Both the position numbers and the translations under genes were made by a program. A stretch of DNA of 64,000 nt from Acanthornis magna. Its lineage: Eukaryota > Chordata > Aves > Passeriformes > Acanthizidae. The stretch lies in NCBI GenBank assembly GCA_036785705.1, contig JAWUZG010000056.1, positions 1,675,001-1,739,000 on the forward strand. The letters are read 5' to 3'. Under the pieces are notes generated by a model, which saw only the letters and a program-made list of their open reading frames with translations, searched no databases and had not been told where the DNA came from. This document shows, piece after piece, positions 29,285 through 41,300 of the stretch (positions within the stretch are counted from its first letter, which is position 1; each line of letters starts with the position of its first letter).

Positions 29285-31110
29285 TGATGGAATCAACAAA
29301 ATAATTTATATGGGAAAAGACCCCTGGAGGGCAACTAGGACACTTTCTGCTCATAGGAAGCCTTGTGGCTTTGTTCAGCTGAGTTTTGAAAACCTCCAGG
29401 GATGGAAATTACACAGCCTCCCAGTCCCTCTTCTTAGGCTGAGTCACCTACATTGTGAAATTCTTCTTCTTGCTCCAGCAAGAATTTTCCTTGCTGAAGC
29501 TCATGTCCATTGCCTCTTGTTCTTCTGCTGTGTGCCTCTGAGAACAATCTGTTTTCCTGGTAGCACCTGCTTCAGTCTGTGGCAAACTGCAGGTAGATTC
29601 ATTCTTTATCTTCTCCAGATTGGACAAACACAGATCCTGCAGGGGTTTCTTGTACATGGTGTGCTCCTGGCCCCTGACTGCCTGGGAGTCACTCTTTTCG
29701 GCTTGTGCCAGTTTGCTTGTCAGGATCTCTCTCTTGCACTGGGGCTTCCAAAGCTGCACACTGCTTCAGATGCACCCTCAGGAGCACTGAGTAGGGGGAA
29801 ATAATCACTTTCCTTGGTCTGATGGCTATAATCTTGGCAATGCAGCCAGGGGTGTAGTTAGCCTCCATCTACATTGGGATATAAAATTGGTTCACAGCCA
29901 GCCTGTCCACCAGGCACCACAGGGCTTTCTCTGCTGAGCCAGCTGGCATCCAGCCCCTGCTGTGCCATGGAGTTATCCTACCCAGAGTGCAAGACTTGGC
30001 TTCACCCTTGTCAGGCTTTCAGGTCATGCCAGCCCATTCTTCCAGTGTGCTGAGGCCCATCCAGATGTCTGCCCTGCCTTTTGTCCTGTTGGTCACTTCC
30101 TCAAGTGTGGTCATCACTGTAGCTTGTGAGGGTGCGTTCTATTGGCCAGGGCAACAGTGCCGTCATTGAACAGTGTCATTCTCACAAGTAACCCCTGAAG
30201 AATGTCACTTGGAATTGACTGCTAACTAAGAATTGTTAACCACTGTTCTACTGACTACTTATCCAGTCAATTTTTTATCCACCTGTTCCTCCAACTCCAG
30301 CTGGTTCTAACTTTCCAAGGATGCTGAGCTATGTAGAACTTGTCAAAGACCTTGTTAAAAGTAAAGTAAGCAATGTGCCACTGCTCTCACCATTGTCAGA
30401 GCCAGTCAACTCATCATGGAAGGCAACTGGGTTAGATTTACCAGGGCCAAGTCAAGCGTGTCCATTCTGGCTGGCCTTAGTTACCATTTTATAGCTCAGA
30501 ATGGTTTCAAGGAGAGTTTGTTCTATAGCATTTCCATGGACTGAGGTGAGGCTGATTAGCCCTTAGTTGTCTGAATCCTCTTTCTTGCCCTTTTTGAAGA
30601 CAGATGTGACATTTGCCTTTTTTCTTGTGGTGGGGACCTTACCAGATTGCTGTGCTTTTTCAAAGATGACAGAGAGCAGCCTTGTGATGGCTTTGACCTG
30701 GTTTCTCAGTGTCCACTCTGATCCCATCTGGTCCCATCAACTCTTTTGTATGTGTCCAGTTCGTGTAAGTGGTCCCTACTTTGGTCTTCTGCTGCTGTAG
30801 GTAAAACATCTCACCTATTACTAGGCATTGAAACTCAGGAAGCCTGACCTTGCCAGATAATACCAAGGTGAAGAAGGCACTGAGAGCATCAACTCATTCC
30901 ATGTTCTGTGTCAGTGAGTTGCCCACGATATCGCTGGTTCTTCTTTTGGCTGCCACTGTACCTGTAAAAGCCCTTCTTGTGACTTTTCACATTACTCACT
31001 AATTTCAAATTCTGAGTTTTGGCTTTCCATTCCTGCATGCCTGGGCAATGTTTCTGTAGTGTTGTTTGCTCCTGATTACACCCTCCACACACTTTCATTT
31101 TGGTGCATCA
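29285..31110 (-). mobile_element. CR1 LINE, 3' portion, diverged, antisense in ACSBG1 intron
   Basis: Read on the plus strand, the segment follows the reverse complement of avian CR1 elements. Near 29285-29330 is the degenerate GAATCA...GGAAAAGACC end. It continues with AACCTCCAGGGATGG (29390-29405), GTCCATTGCCTCTTGTTCT (29506-29524) and the ATCCACCTGTTCCTCC region near 30280. Later come GAGGTGAGGCTGATTAGCCC (30543-30562), CTTGCCCTTTTTGAAGACAG (30583-30602), the GATCCCATCTGGTCCCATCA block (30720-30739) and CCCTTCTTGTGACTT (30969-30983). The element's sense strand is therefore minus, with its 3' end at the left. It is full of stops and indels and is dead. Several open frames of 60-164 codons on both strands inside it are by-products. 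Its right limit is blurred and could reach about 31250. Confidence 0.85.
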
Positions 31111-34100
31111 TAATCAGTTTTAGAAGCGTCAGTATTGTTATGAAGCTTATTTTGTACTTGTCCTGGTGCACCACTCCCTCCACGTCAGCCTGTGGAGATT
31201 TCTTTGGAGGTTATCTTATTTCACTGATCCACACTGGTAGAGGTTTACTGATGTAAAATACAGTATATTTTACAGAAATATACAGAAATTGTTCCCTTTT
31301 CCTCCAATGGAAAAAGTACAAGTTTCCATGAATTGAAATATTTTTCCGTGTTTTGGCTAGTTTGAAAAGATTTCCTCTATTTATTGTCTTTTCTGTTAGA
31401 GAGGGTAAAGTTACGTGTTTCTCATGGAAAACTGGTAATACAGCAGAAAACCCTTTTCCTCCCCCAGCTGTGGCAAGGCAAGCAACAGGAGCTGATTTGT
31501 GTTATTTTATTAGAAAAATCACTATGATGCTTTCAGGTTCACCTGGAATTCCAAAGTTCTGTACTTTTGTTTAATCTGTTTATTGGCACAAAGAGAAGTT
31601 TGACACAGATACCGAGCTCTCAGACTCTAAGCAGTGTATACTCATCTCCAGCTTTTACTAAAAAGAAGTTAATCTGTCAGGGTCACAGACATCTTGAAGA
31701 CAAGTAAAAAATAGTGGGTGAGAAGAGGAATGATATATTTGTGTTGTCAGCAGAATGTGATGGCATCATAGCTGTGGAATCTTGGATGATGACTGACTGT
31801 GAGGAAAGCCTCCAGCAAAGAGCTGAATTCCTTCTCTCATCATTAGGGCAGTGATGTTTTGCAGCATCTGGCATATAATCAAGACACTGTTTTGTGAGTT
31901 AAATCTGATTCATTTTCAAGCAGAAGTTAAATTATTGGTTTAGATCTTGCTTTGCAGGGCACATCTGTGGAATATCACTTGGAGTTGCTCAGGTTGTGCA
32001 GTAGGGCCATTCCACAATCAGCCTGTCTGTTTGTTTATCTGTCTGAAAGGTGACCTTGGGTCTTTTGCATTTTATATGACTCTCAGAGCTGTTCTTCCAT
32101 AAACATCTGAATTAATTTACATTCTCAAATCCTCTCTGGCAGTCACCAGAATACTAGCAGGTCAGGTAGTGAACACTGAGAAGGTTTCATTAATTATATT
32201 AGCTTTAAGCTATGGGATTAGTGTATTTCTCTTGTCTTTGTTTTTTAACTACTACACAGTCTCCTTCATATATCCCAGAGGTCCAGCAGTTTCAGCCAGA
32301 CTGATTATTAATGAAAAAAAGAAAAAAAAAATTTGTCTGTTTAAAGTAATTTTTTGTGTCTGGGCTTGTACCATGTCAGAACTGTTCCATCGTACATGGT
32401 GGAAGGAATAAACTGGCTGTTAAAAATACAAAATTTGCAATGCATTTTATGTTGTGTATCATTTCAAACTTGGTAGAAAATATTTGAGTAACAAATGTAC
32501 TTTTATAAATCAGTATTCACATGTAAATGGTTCCTAAGTTTAGGATTGTATTGTAAAAGATCAGTTGAAAACTGCAAGTGTGTCTTTCAAGTGGTTCTTT
32601 TTCCTTTTTCCTCCTGTAAAGTTTCTTGTTGCAAGTTTACACCTTAGTGGGAAAACTGCACACCTAAAATCCCAGGTTTTTAGATCAGCTTTTCTTAGAA
32701 CAGTTCCCAAGACAAGCTGCAGTACGATCATCCTATTAAAACTTATGTATGAAACTACCCCGAGCCATCTCTTCCTTCAGCAGTGAAGACAGTGAAACAT
32801 GGAAAGTGTAGTCTGATCATGGAGATTTTGGCCTTGGAGGAGAACAACATGGGGAAAAAAATGTACTTCAAGAGTCTCAAGCACTGACAGTCAAATTTTT
32901 ATTACCTGAATAAAATCTCTGCTCTTTTTGTTTTATCTGACAATATAGTCTTCTTTAAGCAGAAACCTTTTCTCAACATCTCTGACCCTCATTGAATTCA
33001 TATGAAGGACATGAGCCAAGGTCACACAGTAGTGCATGAAAAAGCATGTTGGGTATGAAGTATAATGCAGGTAGCAGGAGTTAGTGGAAGAAAGAGGAGG
33101 GAACAAATACTACTCTTTGCTTGTGTACAGGGAACATTCAGTGGCATCAGAGTGCTTTGACCTGGAATGCTGGGGTTTTTTCCTTGCACTCTCTGTAAAA
33201 CTATGGTTGTATAATGCACCAATGCTAATAGTGTATTTATAGGGGTTTTATTCTCATTTCTGCTTTGGTTTCAGGAGGTGCTGAGCTCATTTCCAGCCCA
33301 GACATTGCAGTTTAACTTTCAGATGCTACTGAGGCAGAGCACCTATTTTGCTTCTCCCAAAGTTTATAATTGATGCATTCAGTATTTAGCCAGGCATTCC
33401 TTCCCAGGCTCTTTCTGAGAGGAATGAGCCCACTGCTCAAAATCCCTCGGCAAACTGACAGAGGAATATATTGTTCATGTTCACTTGTTTTACTAACTCT
33501 ATGGGACAGACTAATTACATTTTTAGAATTACTTGGCTTATCAAGATTTCAGAACTGTTTTGAGATTTAAGTTCTACCTGCAAATACATGCAAAAGCAGA
33601 CACTGAATGGACATTCAAGTTTATATTTGTTTGCACTGTATCTGGAGTATTATTAAGGTGATGCACTGAGTCTCTGAAACTGATTCTGTTCTTGGCCTTC
33701 TCAACTCATAAAGTATTTATTGGGTGCTACTGCTTACACTTTGATAAGTCTGTCTATTACCTAAAATCCTTCAGAGCTACTTGTTTTCTGAACCGTCTGG
33801 ATTTATGATGCCCTTTCACCACTGACCTAAGCACAGCTCCACACCTATGTTTTGAAAATCATTATGTGCAATTTACACATGAGAAAATGAAGGCACATGG
33901 AGATGAAGCAGCTTTATTTGTACTTATTGTTGTCATTAGCACCTTCTGGTTGTCAAGAGAGCAATGCAAATCTGCCAGCCTGGAGCAGGAATGGAATGAA
34001 ATGTTTGTGAACTTACAGTAGTTTGCTGTGCCTCTGGCTCTTGGTGCAGACCTCAAGCCTGACTTGAGGGAGGCTGCAAGTGTGTTGTACAGAGCTGATG

Positions 34101-34788
34101 TGGATCCAGCTATGGCTGGTGTGTTCATGTATTGCCAGAATTGCTCAGACCCTCTGAAGCTACTAGAATAGTATTGGAGAGGGATGTGGTGCATGTTGTA
34201 TTTTCGAACACTCCAGAACTGCTCATTTTCAGCCACTGAGGTGCCAGGAAACAGCACAGATGCTAACTGAAATTGCTTTACAGTTTTTACTTTCCGTAAG
34301 TATAGTAAAAGGCAATTATGCTTATTAATTTGTATCAGGAACTTCAAAAAGTGCTGTTTTCTGTTACTCCTTATTCTGAAAAACCCAAGCACTTTGGTCT
34401 GAAATTTTTTCACCAGCTCACTGTAAAATATATCTTTTTTATGTCTATGCTAAAAATACTGCTTCATTTATGAAAGTAAATCTAAGGGGGAAATGATGTT
34501 CTTAAAATGTTATTGTACTATTTTATTCATAAGTATGGGAACTGTTTGACAGGGGAGTCATGGGACAGTTTGTGCTTTCCTTGTGAGAATTCACCTGAAT
34601 TTTGCCAACTTACAACCCCTAGATTCTCTAAGGAGTGTATTCATACTCAGCCTCTTGCAGTGTTTGCAAAAGCCAAGGAGAGTCTTTGAGACAAACATTT
34701 CTAGTGAATGCCAGAAACTGCTCCTGTCCTTGGCACCAGTGGTGAGAGCCAAGTGACATTTGTTGGTGCTCTTTGTCTTTGTCCTGTC

Positions 34789-35032
34789 AAGGAAGGGGAG
34801 AAAAAATACAAGGAGAAAAAAGTGGGTGGTATAAAGACAGGGTGAGGAAGACAAGAGTAGATGAAAAATGGAAACAGGGCAAGACAGGAGTGAGTGGAAC
34901 GGACACATTAGAACAGGGGGCAGATGAGCAAGGAAAAACCTGTGGGAATTAGTGAGGAGCAGGGACAGCATGGGGGAGAATAGCTGGAGGGGCAGGAGGG
35001 AGGGAAGAGTTACAAGAAGCAAAAGGAGTTTG
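34789..35032 (+). repeat. Purine-rich block upstream of ACSBG1 exon
   Basis: About 240 bases made overwhelmingly of G and A on the plus strand (AGGGAGGGAAGAG-type runs), without a clear repeating unit. It ends about 360 bases before the exon at 35395. Confidence 0.7.
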
Positions 35033-35394
35033 GATATCGAACAGGGGTGGAAGTTTCATATCTTTTGGATCTCTTTAGCCTTCTGATTCACTGGCTGCTC
35101 CACTGGCACAAGGGGGAGTGCAGAGCTGAGCACAATCTTCTGGAACTGCATGTAACACACAGATCATCAACTTAATTCTGCATGGCACTTTTATTCAAGA
35201 TGCAGAAAAAAGTGTAAGAAATAACATGGTATATTTGATAGTAAGAAGTTGGAAAGCCCTTCTCTCAAGGGGTGGGAAGTGCCAGAGTTGTGCTTAGTCC
35301 TGTGGTCTTTATTCTATCCTCTTGTTTTGTGGTACACAGTCACATGGTATTTTTCAGTTATAGAGTACCTTGACAATGGTGCTTTACCTTCCAG

Positions 35395-38300
35395 AGTCCC
35401 TGTGGACTTCTTTTGCTGATGGCAGAGTCAGACTGAGAATAGATAACTCATGCCCACAGACTCCCATAACAGTTCATCAGATGTTCAAGGAGAGCCTGGA
35501 AAAATATGGATCCCTTAATGCTTTGGCCAGCAAAAAGAATGGAAAATGGGAGAAAATAACTTTTTCAGAATATTATTGCCTCTCTAGGAAAGCAGCCAAG
35601 AGCTTCTTGAAGGTAGGTACAGGAAACAAAACCAATTCCTTTAATTCTTTTGTCTCCTTAAAAAAACCCAAAAAACCAAATAAACAAAAAGACCCCAACT
35701 CCAAAACCCACAATATAAGAGTCTTTTCTCATTACTTGAATATCAGTAGTCATATTCTTTATTGAAATTATAATGATGAAAATGAGTTTTGGTCAAAGAG
35801 ATAACACTGCTGTCAGGGAATCTTGACTGCAAGTGTGGAGCTGTTGTGTTGCACTGTCTCAGTGGGATGGGTGCAGAGCTCAGCATGAGGGCTTGAGATT
35901 AAAAAAGAAAAATAGGGGAAAACTATAATGAATTTGGTAAGATAAAGACAATCTTTAAAACATTCTGAACATAGGGTAATATTAGTACTCATTATGCCCT
36001 TGTTCATATTGAAATATTCTGGGGTTTGGGCCTTTCTGGGCAGCAGAGTTCAACCACCCAGGAGAAGGTAGTAGAAAATTGACATCCTGTTAATTGCTGG
36101 TAAATACCAGGTTTGCTATGGATACCAAAACATGCCTTCACATGCCTTGTCAATATGTAATAATAAATCAAAAGTTTCTGTGGTTTATATTTCTGTGTAT
36201 GTTTCTCTCCAGTGTGCCTAAATTATATAACCTTATTCATATTATTTTTAAGCTTGGTCTTGAACGATTCCATAGTGTAGCAATCCTTGGATTTAATTCT
36301 CCAGAATGGTTCATCTCAGCTGTTGGAGCTGTTTTTGCTGGGTAAGATATTTTTGGGGACTTGATTTTGAGGGGGATTTGGGGATTTCTGTTTTGCTAGG
36401 TCTGGAAATAGAGCAAATCAGTATTTTGTGTCATATCTTGAAAGCTGTGTTGCTACTGATTAACATGTTCAGCAGTCTACTGGAGTCTCATATCCCAGAT
36501 AGTCCAGACACTCATAAATGGATCCTGTTTGCTATGGGCTTAACTGTGACAGTCACATAGAAGCTGTTGTACATGATTTTATCAATGACAGATATGGAAA
36601 CAGATGAGAATCACAGTTTTATATTAATGATATTTGTCTACAGTGAGATATGTTCAAGCAGATGAATTAACATACGAATATTAATTATCCTGATTTCTTC
36701 TGCCCTGATAGGTGTTTAAACAATTTGGATTTTACTTCTTAAACTGTTCTGTACCGATGAAATCCAAATTGGTACCTGTGTAAAGCTTGAACAGAAAGAG
36801 GACATAGTGGGGGTTTTTTTGCTTCCTGAGCTAACTCTTGTGTAACCTTAAGTGGGTTAAAAGGCTGAATTCTAGCCTACAGCATCTTCCGCTGAATAGA
36901 GTTCAGAGATTTATTTTTGCAATGTGCATATATATCTGAATATGTAAAACAAACATGAGAGCTGTGCTTCCACAACTTCATATTCTTTCAACTTTCATCT
37001 GATCCTTGATGACTGTTCTCTTTGGATACTAAGTGCATTTATATGTGTGTATATGTATATGAATACATGTTTTTTATGTATATAAATTTTTTGATGCAGA
37101 GGAATTGTCACAGGGATATATACAACCAATTCTCCTGAGGCCTGTCACTACATTGCTCATGACAGCAAAACTGATATCATGGTTGTGGAAAATCAGAAAC
37201 AGCTGGACAAGATAATGCAGGTACGAGGTGGCTGAATGGTTACTGAAAAGCCACAATTTTTTCATTTCTCGATGCTGTATTGGTCCCAAATACCATATAC
37301 CCTATCTGTATAATGAAACCTCTCTTTGTGAAGTGAGTGTTGTTACTCAGAAATCTGGTATCTGGTGTCAGAGCTCGTGGGCAGCTCTGAGCCTCTACAG
37401 TGTCTGTGGCTCCAGCAGAGAGCTCACTGGATGGTTCACTGCAGGTTGACTGAAAAACCCCACATTTTGATCCCATGGTTTTATTGTCACCACCTGATTC
37501 TGTGTGGAAAAGCACAGTCCACTTGAATAATGAAGACATTATGCTGATACAGGTTTACAAAGGTCTGCCATTTAAATATTAAGGCTGTCAGTATTCAGAA
37601 TTTCCTCTTTCCAAGCTATCATCTTTTTCTGCTTTTAATATCAGCCATTAAGGCTCTTGAGTTTACTGCACTTTGGTAGTATCATGAGATAGACCTTAGT
37701 GAAAAAGGAGGAGCCTCCATAAGTGAACAGTCTCAATTTTGACACAACACTTGGGCAGCTGGGACTGCCTTTCAGCAAGAGTGCCAGATGGAAAGACCAA
37801 TTTGATAGGAAGACAACTTGGGAAAGGAGCACAGGCAGGTTCCCTGGGAAGGGCTTGTCTGTCAGATGTTGAGGGAGGCCTGTGGCCTCATCAAACCCGC
37901 ACCAAATGGCAGCATTTGCTAAAGCAAGAGGGCCCTTGATGAAGTTTTCTGCCAAAAACACATATCTGCCAGAGAGAAAATATGCAATGGATTTTTTCAA
38001 ATGTGTTTCATGTAAGTTATACATTAATTACTTTGTGTTGTATAGTTTTGTTTTATATGCAATCTGGAAGAAGGGAGATTTTTGTAAGTATTTTATAAAA
38101 ACATCCAATCAGACAAGCCTTCTTACAGTGTCATTGATACCATACCAGGCTATGCTGTTGTGAACATGGAAAGAAGAATCTAAACGGAAGAACTCAAGGG
38201 CTTTGGTTCATACACACTATGTGGAAAAAGAGAGCTCTGGCCAGCACTGCTTTATCATCCTTCAGAGGGTTTTTTGAAACTTTTTTTCTGGAACCCAAGA

Positions 38301-41300
38301 CTGAAATTATAACATAACATAACATTTCAATTGCTGTCCTTCTAATAATATGTACATAATGGCTGCTATCAAGCCACTGCTTTTGTATTGGCACAGATTC
38401 AGTTCAAAATGTGATCAATTGAAAGGCATCTGTGAGGCACAGAGTCCCACAGAATTCACTGAAATCAATGCTTTCTGCAGGCCATGCAAAGCACACAAAG
38501 AGCTGCTGAAAGCAGCCTGTCTGCCTGTATGCCTGCAGCTTTATGTTTTTATTTATCCTTACAATGTGCATACCGCTTCCTTTTCCTTTTTCCTTAAGGG
38601 AGTAGAACTTTTTTTAGCACTTGAATGTCAGGTTTTGCTGAGGGACTTTGTCTCTATTGGTAATCACAGCCAGGGTCAGCTTCTAGCTTGACCTGCACTA
38701 TTCCTTGTTGTGCCCTTTTGTGCATTATGAGAAACGATGCTGAGGAGCCATTTCTGGTATGTTTTAATTTTTATTTTTTTTTTAAGCCTTTTGACTGAAA
38801 GCAGATTTCCTAGAGCAGACGGTATAGTCTATATAGACTGTGTAGTTCCCTCCTCCTTCCTTCTGCCTCTAGTTGAGCTAGTTGGTAAGGAGTTTAGGGG
38901 AGAATATTTGGGGGTGGAGGGAAACAGGAGTTTTTTGTGCCTGTCAAGCCATTACAGTTTTGGCAGCATTAGAGTGGAAAAAAACCCCACGCAAGATATG
39001 AATAATAAATAATAACTTCTTTTTAAAAAAACCCAACAGATCTGGAATCGCTTGCCACACTTGAAGGCTGTGGTGTTATATAAGGACTCCATTGCAGAGA
39101 GACATCCAAATTTGTACACGGTGAGTAAATACTGTAACAGAGTTAGGCGTAACCAAATAATACATGGGTTTATACCCATTAACTACCAGTTAATACATGG
39201 GGTATTATTATTTATTTGATAAATTTCTACTGTGAATGTCTGCCATTTGGAATGCATTGATGCATTCCAGCAAACACATTCAAAAGCTTCATCACCTTTT
39301 TCTGTTTAATTTACCTTTGTTACTTCACATTTTGATAAAAGCTACCTAGCTTAACGGTTTGTCTTGTGTCTTCCTGTTCTTTAACTTGGCTGGGTTATTA
39401 AAGCACCTGTAAGTTTTAGGTGGAAATGTGTGCTCTCAAATGGTTAAAAATAAAAGTTGTCCCCTGGTGCCTGTGAATTCAGTAATTTTTTTTAAATCCA
39501 TTATTTTAACTGGGCTACAGATTATCACATATTAGGCTGAAAAACTTCAACTGCAGAAAAAATATATTGAAGAGTAATACAATATGTCAGTATAAAAAAT
39601 TTAATGAAGAGTGAACAGCATAGAAATACTTTAAAATACTTGCAGTTTTGATAATATGATAAGAAAAAAAAGTCTTCTGTGCTTTTTTTTTGTATTTTGC
39701 ATATAACTTAATAAACTGTTACTGTTCCAATACTGTACATCCTGGTATAGAGCATGCCTTGCATCTTGTACAATAAAAAAGTTAATACAAAGATGATCTT
39801 ACTATTTATATTTCTTAGTAAAAAGATTAAGTGCTAACATTTGATTCTTGAACAACTTGCAGTTACTGAAATCTAAATGCCTGAGAATTGCTATATCTTT
39901 AAACACTGGTTCACTGTTCAGGTGTCACGTTGGACATTTTCTCAGAGGAGCAGGGGAGCTGTGAGTGTGACAATTGCCATAGTTTATGTCATCTAAAGAG
40001 AACATTAGAGATCAGATCACCAAAGGCAGAAATGATTGTTGATGAGGTATGATGTAGAGCAAACCACCCAGCCCACATGGCATTTGATAAAAGGGATTTG
40101 TGATGTGTAATGAGAGGCTGCAGGGGCAGAGCTGGCTGAGCAGTGCATGTTTCCAGAAGGCAAATGCAAAGTCAGGAGTGTGGTGTGACTGTTTCTGTAC
40201 CTTCCACACTCGCTGGGATGCCAACACCATCTGTTGCAGGTGCTGTTCAGTAAACAAAGCCTAGGCAACAGATTCACAGTGATCAGTGCATTCCACTGAG
40301 AGAATACAGTAAGGTCAGGAAAACAGGAACAGCTTCTTAGTGACATACAAACAGTTCCATCCTTGATACCACCAGGCTTTCCAGGAGCTTGGGAAATTGA
40401 TGCAGCCACATTCTGTGGGAAGGGACAGAATGTGACAAATCCTGTACTTGCTACAGAGCTGTGCAATGCCTCTCTTTTCAGTGATGCGGTTTCTTGGAAG
40501 AAAGTATAGAACTGAAGAATAATCCTTAGGACAGCTTTGCCACCCAAGAAAAGGAAGTTAAGGTGCCACAGAGGCTGACTATTGTAATGTTAGTAGCCCA
40601 GTGGCAATGCCAGAGGTCTGAAAGAAGCAATGAACTACCCTCCAGCAGAGACTCTCCTTTTTTACCTTTGTCTTTCTCGTCATCCCCATTACTGCTTTGT
40701 GGTCCTAGATAAAACTCCCAAGAAATCATTGAAAAATGAAGGTGCCACACCTGCATTTAAATAACACAGTTCTGTAGCACAGTATCACATTATTGCAATG
40801 GGATATTCACAGTTTGGTTATCAATTTTTTTTAAATACTGCGATACCCTAGTTTTCAATTAGCATTGAAATCAATGGTATACTTGGCAGTGTATCGGGGT
40901 GTGCAACAGAAGTATCTGGGAGCAGCCAATATAATACAGAGGATCAGGTTCAGGATTCTTCTGGGCCTATTTGTGTGGCAAAAAAGTCCAGTGTCATAGA
41001 TGTTTTATCTCACTCTAGAATGAGTCAAATTTGAATGGAAGTTGTGTCCAGCATCATATGTTGTTTCCTATAAAACAGCACATAATTTGAACATTCACAT
41101 ATCCAGATAATGATGCTTTTGCAAAGCAGCTTTCATTCAATTGCTTTATAGTTATATTTATATAATGTACAATGAATTATAGATGGGCTGTCACAAGTGT
41201 GCTCTTACAAATGATGCATCCAGATTCCTTTAAATAAGACTCAAAATCAGTGAGAGATAGTAACAGAATTTTAGCCTCCATGACTTACCCATAGTATCTA

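Larger units (their letters stand above)
27498..35394 (+). other. Large 5' intron of ACSBG1
   Basis: If the 27415-27497 exon is right, this 7.9 kb stretch is an intron. It holds an antisense CR1 copy (29285-31110), a possible relic of an older SINE core (33016-33029) and a purine-rich block (34789-35032) shortly before the next exon. No other gene was recognised. Confidence 0.6.

Noticed and set aside
29310..29804. 164-codon plus-strand frame and 103-codon minus-strand frame
   Set aside because: Both fall inside the decayed CR1 element and read its non-coding or frameshifted strand.
33862..34413. 183-codon open frame on the minus strand, the longest in the window
   Set aside because: It lies antisense in an ACSBG1 intron, has no recognisable domain or splice context, and overlaps possible ancient repeat sequence. 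It is likely a chance frame.
40017..40547. 176-codon minus-strand frame
   Set aside because: Antisense intron sequence of ACSBG1 with no homology I recognise; the overlapping 81-codon frame shows general stop scarcity.
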